Shown here in pieces: positions 53,837-64,000 of a stretch of 64,000 nt of DNA. The notes beneath the pieces were generated by a model. It searched no databases and had not been told where the DNA came from. It worked only from the letters and a program-made list of their open reading frames with translations. The position numbers were made by a program, and so were the translations under genes. The stretch comes from Pyrenophora tritici-repentis (taxonomy: Eukaryota; Ascomycota; Dothideomycetes; Pleosporales; Pleosporaceae), in assembly GCF_003171515.1 (NCBI RefSeq), contig NC_089392.1, positions 3,224,001 through 3,288,000 on the forward strand, given 5' to 3'. Each line of letters starts with the position of its first letter. Within the stretch, counting starts at the first letter, position 1.

Positions 53837-56533
53837 ATGGCGCAAATTGCTCTGCCACGGCACCAGGCTACACAGTCGCAGTCCAACATTGGCGCTCCGC
53901 TCTACCAGCGCCGACAACATGCCAATGCAGGCCCCATTGAGCTCATCCCCAACCCGGAATTCTCCTTCCCCATGCGAGCACCAGACACAGCTTCTTCTGA
54001 ACCGGCACCCGCAAACGGACGGCCAATGTCGCTACAAGCATATCCACAAGGCCGCCGAGGATCTATGCCGCACCGCAGGCAAAAGTCCATTAACGCTCTG
54101 CCAGACTTTTCATTCAACCCTGCAGGAGCAGCAAAGCCAGCAAAGGAGCCCTCACCACCACAGTCACCCGCTACACTGGCCTTACCAGTGACTCCCACAA
54201 AAACGACCCATGGACACCGAAGGGGTGGAAGCGAATTCATCGGTGGCGATGTTCGACCTGGCGGAACCGCACCCATGAGCAGCAGCCCTACAAAAGGAGA
54301 CGATGTATTGCCTGTGCCGAGCGCCACACTGCGACCAGGCCCTCCTGCAGGCCGCCGTGGACACGCCCATCGTCGTTCAGGCGCCATTTCTTCTCATGAC
54401 CTGACTACAATTATGCAGCCTCCTGTGCCTGGACCTACACCCTCGCGAACCGGCAGTGCGCCCAGCACACCCTCCGAGGGCAAACCGTTTCCGCTAGGCC
54501 ACAAGTTCAACAGGTCCATTTCTCAGCCCTCACTACGCGAGAATCCTTCAGACGAGGATGGCGCGCGGCCACCATCGAGGGCTCGGGTCACTTTCTCTGA
54601 TAGGATCGAGACGATCCGCCCGCTTTCGACTATATCCTCCGAAACAGAGGCTACAATGTCACTGCGTGGACATTCGGCCGCCAACAGTCTTTCATCCATC
54701 GTAGGCTGCGGCAGCCCGCAACCTGCTCGATCCGGACGCCCTTGCCCTTCATTACACACAGTCGAGGATGAGGACAGCCGACCAAGCACTGCTGGAGCAG
54801 TGTTGGATATGTTCGTTAGTGGCCGTATGAATGGCGACACGTCCGATCGCAAACGACCCGTGTCTGCTCTTTCTCCCGTTTCGCCCACGACTCCCACCCC
54901 GAAACTCCCCTCCAAGCGACGGAGCCTGTTCCACAAGGATTCTCGCCGGGACTCTAGCGCGCATCCAACACTCCCTACCAGCGCATCCGATCCCGCCCTC
55001 TCCAAGTCTTTCGATTCCCCACTCACCTCTCCAATGGCTGTTGACGAACCGGCGGCAGAAGCTATCGAAAAGCCGAAGAGCGTCGCGCGCAAAATGGGCC
55101 GCAAGCCGCGTAAGGTCAAGTCTTGGGCGAATTCAATCATTACCAGGAAGGGAAAGCACAGCAAGAGGGTAAAGGCGCGGTCCCCAACGCCACCTCCAAT
55201 GGCGACCTTCAATGCTGACGAATCGGACGACTCGGAGATGGATTTTGAGCCCAATTTCGACGAAGACACCACGGTCACGATCGTCTCTCCTACCGAGGAT
55301 TCTACTCCCAGGATCAAAATCGACACAAACTACGCGTCTTGGCAGCCCCGTGCCTTGACACGTGTCGATTCTGACATTATGAGCCCGGTAATCGACTTGG
55401 ATGCAGCACTCGGACCCTTCAACACACCCAATGGTACTAGCCCCCGAGATCGCCAACGTGGCTTCTCGGCACATCGACGGGCTATGCACAGTGCCAGCGG
55501 TATTGCACCCAGCCATCGAAGGACGGAGAGCGCGCCTGAATTGGTACCCTTTGAGCACCGATCATCTGCAATTGCGAATGCTTCTCCCATGGACGACGTG
55601 TTCGAGGAGGAGGAGCCTGAGGATGATTTGACCATGGTTTTTCCAACCAAGGAAACCAAGTCGGATTCTGTTGTTGTCGGGACCCCTGAGCCAAAGATTG
55701 CCGTCGTCGAAGCAGAGGTAAAACAGCACGGACCCGCGATCAACTGGAACTTCAATGACGGACTCTGTATCAAGAGGAATCTTAAGACAGCTGACTCTGA
55801 ATCATCGGAGCCAGTATCGCCCAGAGCGCTTCCTGTTCAGCAACTTCCAGAGCCTGAACCCATCGAAGTTGTGGAAGACTACGAGGAACCCCGGACGTCT
55901 TCTCTGACGCACTCTTCCGATTCTACAGTTACTCCTCATGGGGGCGAAGACTCGCCAAAGCCACATGAGCCTGTCATGAACCTTTCCCTTCCACTCCATC
56001 AGCAAAACATCATGACGCCTGATACCGTTGCATCGTCCTTCTCATCGCCAGACTACCGTTCCAGTCAAATCTCATTCGATACAGCACGTGGAGGCACTGC
56101 AGCTTCGTCCATAACAGACTACCCTGTCATGCCATCTCCGCGCTTTGGCGAACCGGGTCCTGAAGTCCGCATCTCTACCGAGGTGCCCTCTTTGACGTCG
56201 TCTAGGTCAACAATGACGAGCGCAATGCTGCAGAATGCTTACCCACTTGCCAGCCCGCGTAGAATTGGCGATCGCACATCATCACTGTCCTCTGATCCTA
56301 GCGAGATCGAGTCGCGGCGTCGCAAGCGCTCTAGCATTGCTAGTCTGTCTCGGCTGATGGGGACGTCTTCATCGTCATTCAGCGAACGTAGCAAGCTTTC
56401 GATTGAGCAACGACCGCAATCCGAGCATCGTGAAGCTCCCAAGGAAAAGAAGAAGAAGAACATTGGAAGCAGACTTAGGAAGTTCTTCCAAAACACCACT
56501 CGGGACTCTTCTCCCGCCAGGAACCCGAAATAA
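53837..56533 (+). CDS. Large disordered protein, fungal cell wall proline-rich type
   Basis: Intronless from the first in-frame ATG (53837), 898 residues. Almost the whole protein is Ser/Pro/Arg-rich and predicted disordered by composition, with many SP, TP and RRxS sites that suit phosphorylation. Conserved-looking islands are HRRQKSINALPDFSFNP, SRARVTFSDRIETIRPL, SHRRTESAPELVPFEH, AINWNFNDGLCIKRNLK and the basic end KKKKNIGSRLRKFFQ. Orthologues in filamentous ascomycetes are commonly named cell wall proline rich protein, yet there is no signal peptide or membrane segment, so I think a cytoplasmic or cortical role is more likely. The frame is open upstream of the ATG to 53792, and a possible acceptor (GTCGCAG) lies there, so a leader intron is possible. 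Confidence 0.85.
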   Translation: MAQIALPRHQATQSQSNIGAPLYQRRQHANAGPIELIPNPEFSFPMRAPDTASSEPAPANGRPMSLQAYPQGRRGSMPHRRQKSINALPDFSFNPAGAAKPAKEPSPPQSPATLALPVTPTKTTHGHRRGGSEFIGGDVRPGGTAPMSSSPTKGDDVLPVPSATLRPGPPAGRRGHAHRRSGAISSHDLTTIMQPPVPGPTPSRTGSAPSTPSEGKPFPLGHKFNRSISQPSLRENPSDEDGARPPSRARVTFSDRIETIRPLSTISSETEATMSLRGHSAANSLSSIVGCGSPQPARSGRPCPSLHTVEDEDSRPSTAGAVLDMFVSGRMNGDTSDRKRPVSALSPVSPTTPTPKLPSKRRSLFHKDSRRDSSAHPTLPTSASDPALSKSFDSPLTSPMAVDEPAAEAIEKPKSVARKMGRKPRKVKSWANSIITRKGKHSKRVKARSPTPPPMATFNADESDDSEMDFEPNFDEDTTVTIVSPTEDSTPRIKIDTNYASWQPRALTRVDSDIMSPVIDLDAALGPFNTPNGTSPRDRQRGFSAHRRAMHSASGIAPSHRRTESAPELVPFEHRSSAIANASPMDDVFEEEEPEDDLTMVFPTKETKSDSVVVGTPEPKIAVVEAEVKQHGPAINWNFNDGLCIKRNLKTADSESSEPVSPRALPVQQLPEPEPIEVVEDYEEPRTSSLTHSSDSTVTPHGGEDSPKPHEPVMNLSLPLHQQNIMTPDTVASSFSSPDYRSSQISFDTARGGTAASSITDYPVMPSPRFGEPGPEVRISTEVPSLTSSRSTMTSAMLQNAYPLASPRRIGDRTSSLSSDPSEIESRRRKRSSIASLSRLMGTSSSSFSERSKLSIEQRPQSEHREAPKEKKKKNIGSRLRKFFQNTTRDSSPARNPK

Positions 56534-58911
56534 TGCAGCCATCTGGTCTGACATTTCCATGTCTTGCATATCTTCGCCTTACCTCCGAACCGACGACCCG
56601 CAGTTGCTTGCCAGTAATTGTACCCCACTACGACATTATGGCTTTGCTCAAATGAGCACACATCACCTCACCTTTCTCTCGCATGACCATGGAGTTTACC
56701 AGCGAATGATTATTTAATGGCGCATTACACACCTGCGATGCATACGCGAACCGGACTTTTTCTTACTCTCCTTTTCAACAGCATATTCTCCCTTATGAGC
56801 ACTGGGAAGACGGGTATCTAGGTCCTTTGATTTGCATCTGTGCATGAAAGTGGGACATCATCTGGGTTATCTCGACTGGTTCTCTTTGTTTGCGGCGGCA
56901 CATACACCGCCCACGCCTTTCCTTTACATTTCCTTGCATCCATCAACTTTCATCATACTTTATCAACGGCCATACGCTTGGTTATACCGCCCCCCCATTG
57001 CGGATTTCTACAAGACATGTCCGCTTAGTAGCGGCGATACTGCCCCTCTTTGGCAGAACGGCACGACAAAAACAACTCTTTTATTTCCTACAGTCGTTTC
57101 ATGAAGGCAGTATATACAATACGCCCGAATCCTTTTGGGGGATGAATCACGGCGCATTGTGCGAGTGATGGGGCATGTATGTGGACATGGAGCAATCTCG
57201 TGGGCTGATCTGTAGACCCCGAGCTTGTGAAGGATGGAATCAGATAGTGAATTTGAACTGAAATGAATCTTTGAAACAAAACAAGAATCCTCCCGAAAAC
57301 CACTGAAATCAACCTTTCCGCAAATTAACTTTGTCCCGTGAATGATCTTCAACCATAGTATGTTTGCGACACGACGCATTTCGCTTCTCAGCCGTGCTTA
57401 CCCACTATCAACTTATCTGCTATCTCACTTATCGGCGCCGTCTCCGGACGGCGTGGAAATTGCGACGAACGGAGCGATCAACCAAACCTCGTCCCGCAGT
57501 AACCCGCTGTCAAATTTAAACCAAGTCATCTGTCATCATTGCTGCCCACTATCTACGTAGACACTCACACGGACACAAACACACAGACCAAGGGAGGCCA
57601 GTGCTCTTCTCAGGCACAACGGCTAACCCCACGAGCCGCTGCCCAGTGCTTCAGGCCTTGGAATCCCTTCCCCATGACTCCATGACACAGACACACATGA
57701 CCTCAGTCAGCAGCTCGTCGCAAGCTCTAACACCGTCAATCATTTACTGGATGTAGCCAGTCTGGTGTCATCAGTATGAAACGGTTATGGTGTCTCGGCG
57801 CGAACTGGTAAGATGAGCTGGGATGAACGGTTCGGCACTTCACGACTCACGTATGTAACGTATGTTGTTGTGCTGTTACTCCACTCACCTATACATACAA
57901 GTATTATGAGCTGCATGCAACCACCGAGAAGAAAAAATCCCGCAATCAATCCACACACGTAGCCGCCGCGCACAGGCAGCCAAGTGGAGTTCTTGCACAA
58001 TACAACAACAGCCTATATGCACGCACGCAACGCAACGCACGCACGCGCGGGATGATGATGATGCTGACAATGCACTGGAGATCATTCACGCGCTACACAT
58101 ACCATAAACGGGTACCTTACATAACACGAGGCATGTGGAGGGCCGGCGTGGCTTATGAGAGCTTTGGGCGCGAACGGCGCTCGTGAGCAACTCGGTTACA
58201 AGTCGGTAACGGATACGAAGACGAGCGAGCGAGCGAGCGAGCGTTGGGTGGGTTTGGGCTCGTGCGTTGGGTCGTTTCAAGGTGATGAGGAGCGTGCGTC
58301 GTTGCGGAATTTGAGCATGGGGAGGTAGGCGTGAGGCTGTGCTGGTTGTTGCGGTTGTTGCTGGGGAGATGGGGTGGGTGATGCCGGTTGTGGAGGGATC
58401 GGGGTGGTTGGTGATGGGGGCATGGATGATGGTGTGGGATGGGGATCGGTTGGCAAGTGGATAGGTGGGTAGTTATGGATCTGTTGTGTTAGGATCGTAA
58501 TTTTGAATGTTAATGTCGGAACCTTGACGGCGCTGTGCCGATGTGATGGTGTCTATACCCCTAGGTATCCATGGATGTATGTATTTTGTGCCTCGGTATC
58601 TATGCTTTGCTATTCCTTGAAGGACTATAGGGAGGCTTATGCTTGTCTAGGCCTAGAGAGCTAAGAGTAAAGACACAGGCTCCATGGTGTTGACTATTGC
58701 AACGTATCCTTGTTCGCTGACTTGGATGCTTCGAAGCCATGGTTGAAGCCATGGTGTTCATCGACTTTCGTAATGCGACTAGGCATTATTCGGCACTAGC
58801 GCGCTTTCGCGGAGCAAGTTGGCATCACCGAAGCTCTCCACACCCCGCCATAATCGAGAGCTCCACGCTGAAGTCAGGCGCTGAACACTATAATCGCAAT
58901 CACCAATCATA
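56534..58911. other. Intergenic region between the proline-rich and coiled-coil genes
   Basis: About 2.4 kb. It holds the 3' untranslated region of the first gene and the promoter of the second. A (GAGC)n microsatellite sits at 58223-58242. 58.3-58.5 kb is G-rich. No gene or RNA recognised. Confidence 0.5.
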
Positions 58912-60852
58912 ATGGCGGACGAAGAGAAAGATAAGGCGGAGAAGATGGCGGCGGCGAAGAAGCGCGTAGGTACTCCTTTTTTGCGCCTTGCGCTATGAGA
59001 GAGGGGGAAGATGACACCTATGATATCCCTGGATGTATAGGAGCTATTCCCTTATCCTTCTTTTAGCCTATGGTTCCTTTTTATACCGGCCATATATTAA
59101 TGCCGTCATCATAGGTCGAGCAATTGAAGAAGCAAAGAGCAAAGAAAGCCGGCGGAAAGAAGAAGGAAGACAAGACTGAGATTCTTGCTGAAGCCGAAAC
59201 CGAAGCCGAAGCATCGACCGATGCGCCAACTACCGAGATCCAGCCTGAACAAATCGAACCTGAGCCTGTCGAAGCAACAACCGTATCGGAGCCGCCCCCA
59301 GAAGACGATGACGAGCCCTCCGAGCTAGCCGTACCCAAGTCGTCGCACGGACGCAAGCCTTCAGTCGCAGTTGAGTCGCGACAACGATCCGAGTCTTTCT
59401 ATCGCTCAGGAGCTGCTGCTGGACCTCTGTCGCCTGGTGCTGGGATCACGAGTGAGGTTTACAGGGAACAGGCGCTGAAAATCGAGGAGCTAGAAAGGGA
59501 GAATAAGCGGCTCGCAGGTGAAGTTGAGGAAAGTCAAAGCAGATGGAAGAAGGGCGAGGAGGAGCTAGAGGAGCTCAGGGAGGGGAGGGGAGATGTTGCG
59601 CTTGCGGTTGAGAAGGGCAAGGAGGCTGACAAGCTGGTATGTATGCATATGGGGTGGGTGCGACAGGTTGTTTAATATACTAACATACGTAAAGAAAGCA
59701 GAGGTCGAATCGCTGAAGAGACAATTATCACAAGCACAGTCGCAAAGCAACAAATCCTCACGCCGTACGGCCACCGCATCACCGAGCCAGAGCGCATCCG
59801 TTGACGATCTGAACGCACAAGTCGCTTCCAAATCCGCAACCATTGAGTCACTCGAGCTGGAGATATCCAATGTCAACAGGCAGTTGTCAGAACAAACGAG
59901 CAAGAATAATGAGCTCCAGTCCAAGATCTCAAGCCTTGAATCCGCAGTACAAAAAGCGGAGCAAGAGGCAGCTTCAACGAAGACTGAGCTGGAGGAGCTC
60001 AAGGCGAGTTTGGACAAGGCAGGCGATCAGGCAGAGAAGGATGGCTCAGACCGCGACTCTGCGCAAACACGCATTGCGCAACTAGAGGCCGAGCTGGGCA
60101 CCGCAAATCGCAAGGCTTCAGACTCCATTTCGCGCGCCGAGTTGCTCGAGAAGAAGATTGAGACTCTTACACAACTACACCGCGACAACGATGCCCGGAA
60201 CCAGACACGCTTGCAAGAACATAAGAAGGTGGAGCGCGAGGCAACCGAAATGCGGACTCGCATCACCGGTCTCAGCAACGAGAATGCCCGCTTACGAGAA
60301 GCAGAGCAGCGTCGTCGCAAAGCAGACCTGGGCTCAATCGAAGATTCGAGTGTTCAAGAGTTACTAGACGAAGAGCGCGACCGTCTCCTTGCCAAAGTCC
60401 GCGAACTCGAGGAAGAAAACTTTGAACTGCGCCGGGGTGTATGGCGCGACCGTCGCCGCGACATGCAGCCTTCTATTGACGGCCAACCAGACGCCTACAA
60501 CAGTTTCGACGACGTCGACCTCTCCGGCGCGCCGTCTCGTCAAGCCCTCCCCAACCGCACACACTCCTCCTTCCAAGACGTCATCCAATCCGGCATCTCA
60601 GCTTTCACCGGCCAAACCCCCGCACATCGGCGAAGCGACGCGGCTAGTAAGACGAAGCCCCGGCAAGAGAGCTTGGGCAGCCTCGACGAGTTTGAGATTG
60701 ATGAGGAAGCGTTCAGGTTGGCACAGGAACAGGAGGCGAAGAACAGGCTGGAGAGGGTCAAGGAAGTTAAGAGAGGATTGGTGCAGTTCAAGGGGTGGAG
60801 ACCAGATTTCGTGGATGTCAGAGTGGGCATGGGTGGTGTTTTTGAGATTTGA
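58912..60852 (+). CDS. Coiled-coil protein, golgin-like (M protein repeat type)
   Basis: Three exons fit (58912-58965, 59115-59636, 59695-60852) giving 577 residues. The N-terminus MADEEKDKAEKMAAAKKRVEQL with KKKED after it resembles the KLAAAKKKL start of GM130-type golgins. Residues about 30-110 are acidic and Ser/Pro-rich. From about 115 to 450 the protein is almost continuous coiled coil (EALKIEELERENKRLAGE type heptads). The C-terminus contains GSLDEFEIDEEAFRLAQEQE and FKGWRPDFVDVRVGMGG, a conserved-looking non-coiled end. Ascomycete orthologues are often labelled M protein repeat protein. A Golgi tether role is inference from the N-terminus only; I see no GRIP domain. The second acceptor was chosen because it keeps the heptad frame (KEADKL-KAEVESL). 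Confidence 0.85.
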
Positions 60853-61108
60853 AGGGAGTGTGGACACATGGTAGGATAGGAACGCGTCTTTTGGCATGCA
60901 AGAATATAGATAATACATGGTTTCATGTGTTGAGTGGTTTTAGCATACATACCTGGCCGACTGGATCATGGTGTTGTTCACGAACTTCGTTTGGCCATGT
61001 ACATCTTGGTTTTTCGTTTCGAATAAAGCTCGCTACTTCAGTGGAAACTTTCGAGTAGGCAGAACACACACAAAACCCCCCGAGTTCACACAGAATTATC
61101 GTTTTTTT

Positions 61109-61304
61109 TTGTTATACGCGCACCACAGGCACACCAGCACACATAGCGTCTGGATATTATCTTTTTTGTATTCGGAAACAACAACCGGAAGAGAACATTT
61201 TGTTATAGTATCGTCGATTTGTTATATGCGCACCCCAGGCACACCCGTCCATGGTCCGTCTTATTATTAATTTTAGAAACAACAACCAGAAGAGACCATT
61301 TTGT
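61109..61304 (+). repeat. Two-copy tandem repeat of about 105 bp
   Basis: Copy 1 runs from TTGTTATACGCGCACCACAGG to GAGAACATTTTGT (61109-61203). Copy 2 runs from TTGTTATATGCGCACCCCAGG to GAGACCATTTTGT (61219-61304). Both contain AAACAACAACC(A/G)GAAGAGA. The middles differ, so the copies are diverged. Confidence 0.8.
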
Positions 61305-61319
61305 ATCCTTCCCAACTTT

Positions 61320-62660
61320 TGAAAGGTTGATGGGAAGGAGAAGGAAGAGGAGACGCATGTCATCGGTTTGTTGGTATTTTTAATCGCTCCGGCGCAGACA
61401 TCCAGTTTGTTTGTTCTGTATTTTAAGTGTGCATCCTTTCAGTCAGAAGGTAAAATGGAGGTAGGAAATTAAAAACAGTCGCGGCACATGTTCAAGGCGT
61501 CGGTCTTATTTAATTTTGGGAATAAGAAGGAAGGTCTTGAATGTAGAGAAGGAAGAGAGAGAAGTAGAAGGCAACTGGGGATTTTATACACCTTGCAGTA
61601 GCGCACGGACACAGACACAGCCACTCCGTAACTTCTATGTGTGATAGTTTTCAGAAGTCCAGGCCAGGAAGTCATGAATGTTTATGCGATCAATTTTTAG
61701 AAAAGGCGGACAAGACATAGAATGGATGCCGCTGTATTGATAGATTTGGACGGCAGGAAGCCATCGTCTCAACCTCTCACTTATTTTAAGAAAGTGGTGC
61801 AAGGTAGTAAGATGGGTAATTACTTCAGTGGTTTGGAGACATCAGCTGCGGATGTTTATTTTTCAAGGTCCCAGGTCTGGAGGAAAACATGTCTTTGCTC
61901 GATGCTAGTTTCAGAAAGAGAGGGAAAGAGGAAGACGAGCACATATACTTCACACTTCCAGGTTTGAACTTTTCGTAGTAAGATAGGAGTGTCGCAGGAC
62001 AGCCAGACGTGAACGTGATGTCTACGATCTTTTGGGTCAGGTCGCCACATACGCTGGTATGTTCTGATTTTTGAACAACGAAGTGGGGAAAAGGGCCCAT
62101 ATCTCGCGACTTGTTTTTTAGAATGTAATTTCAGGAGATGGGAAACAGAAAAAGAAGATTTGAGGCATGCCTAACTATTTCTTAGAGCGGAAAGCGACAT
62201 ACATTGAGCGAAAGGTATTCTAGAAAGAGTATGTTTTTTGGAAAGAGGGAAGATCTGAGGTATGCCTGACCATCTCCCGTGGCGAGACACAACATATTTC
62301 GTTCCGTGGTATGTTTTAGAAAAAGCAGAAAGACAGCTCATCCGGCTTTTCGTGTTATGTTTTTTTTCAAGAATGTAGTTATATAGAGGAATAGTAGAGA
62401 AGAAGAGAGGAAACCTTTCTGGAAGAGAGAGAATTTATAAGGCCTCCCTGAGACCCGCCCGTGCTCACACAGCATAGTCTCCGACGTCATCTTTTTTGGA
62501 AATAGGAGGAAGACCGCTGTTTTCATATTTATTCCGCCTGTTTTATAGAAAGTGTAAATATGTAGAAAGACAGTGAGGAAGAAGAAGATAAGGAGTGCTG
62601 CCTGAGAAGAGGAGACTTTATATGGCTGTCTCTAGTGTGGCTTAGTGCAGGTCATCGAGG
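61320..62660 (-). repeat. Second, inverted copy of the pyrimidine-rich modular array
   Basis: On the minus strand this stretch repeats the vocabulary of the 29-34 kb array: ATGTCTTGTCCGCCTTTTCT (61690s), ATGCGTCTCCTCTTCC (near 61340) and TATAAAATCCCC (near 61580). The module CTRAAA, 19 nt, ATG is present in reverse, exactly in at least three places (CAT at 62293, 62198 and 61888). It is more degenerate than the first array and I cannot give a firm period. Confidence 0.6.
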
Positions 62661-63711
62661 GATGCGCAAAAGTTTTTGATGGCCATCTTGGGAGGGCAGC
62701 ACATGATATCATGGGGGAGCATTTTGAAAGATACGATAGCTGGGCTACAAGGGAACTAAAAATATCTTTGCAGACACATAGACAGAATCAAAAACCATAA
62801 TTATGCAAATCCTATGCATTGAACTTCCTTTGATTTCGTTTCGCCCATCGTCCGCTTGCATCATCCGTTCAGTGCACTTTGGATGTATTTGAAGGCTCTT
62901 AAATACCGCATTATGTGAGGAATGACTACAATATGCTACGAAAAGGACCCTATGATGTTTACTTGGGAAGGCAAATTAGGGCTAGCGCCGTTAAGTTCGC
63001 ACTCCTATATGTGTAGTATCAGCTCGCTCGACATTGCACCGGCTATCGTCGTAGCTCTTCCCCTCTACACCCCACACTGCCATGTCTAAGCCCCGGCCGA
63101 GATAAGTGTTCGGAAAACGGAAAGAGCGGAGATCCGGTCGTAGGTTGGCGGGGGACTGGAGACAGTGACATGCTACGCGTCGAGTTCCCTCTAAACGAGA
63201 GGCAGCGGCAGCGGCAGTACTGCGGGTTGTTTAAATTAATCTATTACTGATAGGCGTGAGGGGAGCGTATCCGCCGTTGACACTCGGATTCTGTGATTGG
63301 TATAGGAGAAACCTGGGGCATGTACGCTTGGTTCCTGTGATTAGTATATTTCGGAATTTAACTAAGAGGCGGAGGCCTTCATGACTAGAGATGTGGCTGG
63401 AGTGATATCTATACTAATGATGGACAGTCAAAGAGGTACTGCCAGGTGAAGTGTGCGCGCTCGCCTCACGAGCCATAGGGTCGTGCTGATTCATTTGAGT
63501 GTTGTTGTAAGCGGTGAAGGAGGTACTACTTGAGACACCACAACGAGAAGGGCAGCTGGGGTTTTTGCCAACTTGATTGGGGCAGTTAACCCGCCAGGCC
63601 TGCTTGTCAGAATCTGGTCCACACGTGGTGCGGGGCAGAGGGAAAAATGTGTATAAGTACCTACCTAGGTAGGTGGTTCGCGTTTGATTCCGTATCATTA
63701 TCACATCTTTT

Positions 63712-63717
63712 TATATC
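63712..63717 (+). promoter_or_regulatory. TATA-like box of the NRPS gene
   Basis: TATATC within TTTTTATATCCC, 61-66 nt before the ATG at 63778. C/T-rich sequence follows. Confidence 0.4.
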
Positions 63718-63777
63718 CCACCATTACCACACCCCACACCCTTGCCAAGCACATACCTCAACTCTTCTCTCCAGATC

Positions 63778-64000
63778 ATGGCGGACTACATACTCAAGAG
63801 GAAGAAGACCGGATATGGTCCTGGAACGCTCGACTCCCACCAACCACTCAACTTACAATAACCCAAGTGTTCTCCGCCCAAGTCAAGAAATCCCTTGAAG
63901 ACCCTGCCGTGGATGCCCCCGATGGAACCCTGACATATACCCAATTTGACGATTATTCCACTCGTTTAGCTCTCCATCTCCGCAGCATACTCACCGACAT
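63778..64000 (+). CDS. Partial NRPS, start of an adenylation domain
   Basis: The window ends inside the gene. The frame starting at 63801 (GAA GAA GAC) reads EEEDRIWSWNARLPPTTQLT, then TQVFSAQVKKSLEDPAVDAP and DGTLTYTQFDDYSTRLALHL. The order WN..(L/V)P, a helix with Q..., then DPAVDAPDGTLTYTQFD is the opening of an NRPS adenylation domain (core A1 should follow just outside the window). The best-placed start codon, ATCATGG at 63778, is in a different frame (+1) and stops after 27 codons. The adenylation frame itself has no ATG back to a stop at 63666. Either an upstream exon joins at an acceptor such as CTCTCCAG before 63775, or the 5' end is frameshifted. The product cannot be predicted. Confidence 0.75.

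Larger units (their letters stand above)
60853..63777. other. Interval holding the inverted repeat array and the NRPS promoter
   Basis: About 2.9 kb with no supported gene. Contains a two-copy tandem repeat at 61109-61304, purine-rich sequence with inverted copies of the 29-34 kb module at about 61.3-62.7 kb, and ordinary sequence to 63.7 kb. Confidence 0.5.

Noticed and set aside
54523..55326. Minus-strand open frame of 267 codons inside the proline-rich protein gene
   Set aside because: Mirror of a Ser/Pro-rich coding frame with no domain and no independent promoter.

Overview
The window looks like a filamentous ascomycete chromosome. Genes carry short introns of 44-190 nt (GT...AG, with CTAAC/CTGAC-like branch sites in several), upstream regions are pyrimidine-rich, and the gene set is fungal: a group-II-like G-alpha, a Pth11-type receptor, a C2H2 plus Fungal_trans regulator, a Copia element and the start of an NRPS. 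A Dothideomycete, perhaps Pleosporales, fits best; that placement is inference from gene content and was not tested.

Layout. 1-13 kb: edge of an unidentified minus-strand gene, a five-exon heterotrimeric G-protein alpha subunit, mitoribosomal protein mS38/Cox24, a secreted Ala/Gly/Asn-repeat protein and a seven-helix Pth11-type protein. 14-22 kb: about 8 kb with no gene I can support. 22-29 kb: a C2H2/Fungal_trans transcription factor and dynactin p25. 29-34 kb: a pyrimidine-rich degenerate repeat array. 34-40 kb: a complete Copia retrotransposon with identical 188-bp LTRs and a 5-bp target duplication, inserted just beyond the array. 40-45 kb: MAF1, AP-1 sigma and the glutamate-cysteine ligase modifier subunit. 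45-47 kb: three very small genes whose proteins all end in a zinc-ribbon-like Cys4 motif. 47-54 kb: gene-poor. 54-61 kb: a large disordered cell-wall-proline-rich-type protein and a coiled-coil protein. 61-63 kb: a second stretch of the same repeat type in the opposite orientation. The window ends in the adenylation domain of an NRPS.

The housekeeping genes (mS38, dynactin p25, MAF1, AP-1 sigma, GCLM) form no single pathway; they are ordinary neighbours. Two features stand out. The repeat arrays are built on a module with fixed spacing: a YTRAAA-like box, 19 nucleotides of variable sequence, then an ATG box. I counted this exact spacing 17 times by hand between 29.8 and 33.7 kb and found inverted copies at 61-63 kb. 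The second is the cluster of three mini zinc-ribbon genes, for which I recognise no family.

All coordinates and splice junctions were worked out by hand from splice signals and reading-frame continuity. No database search or RNA evidence was available.
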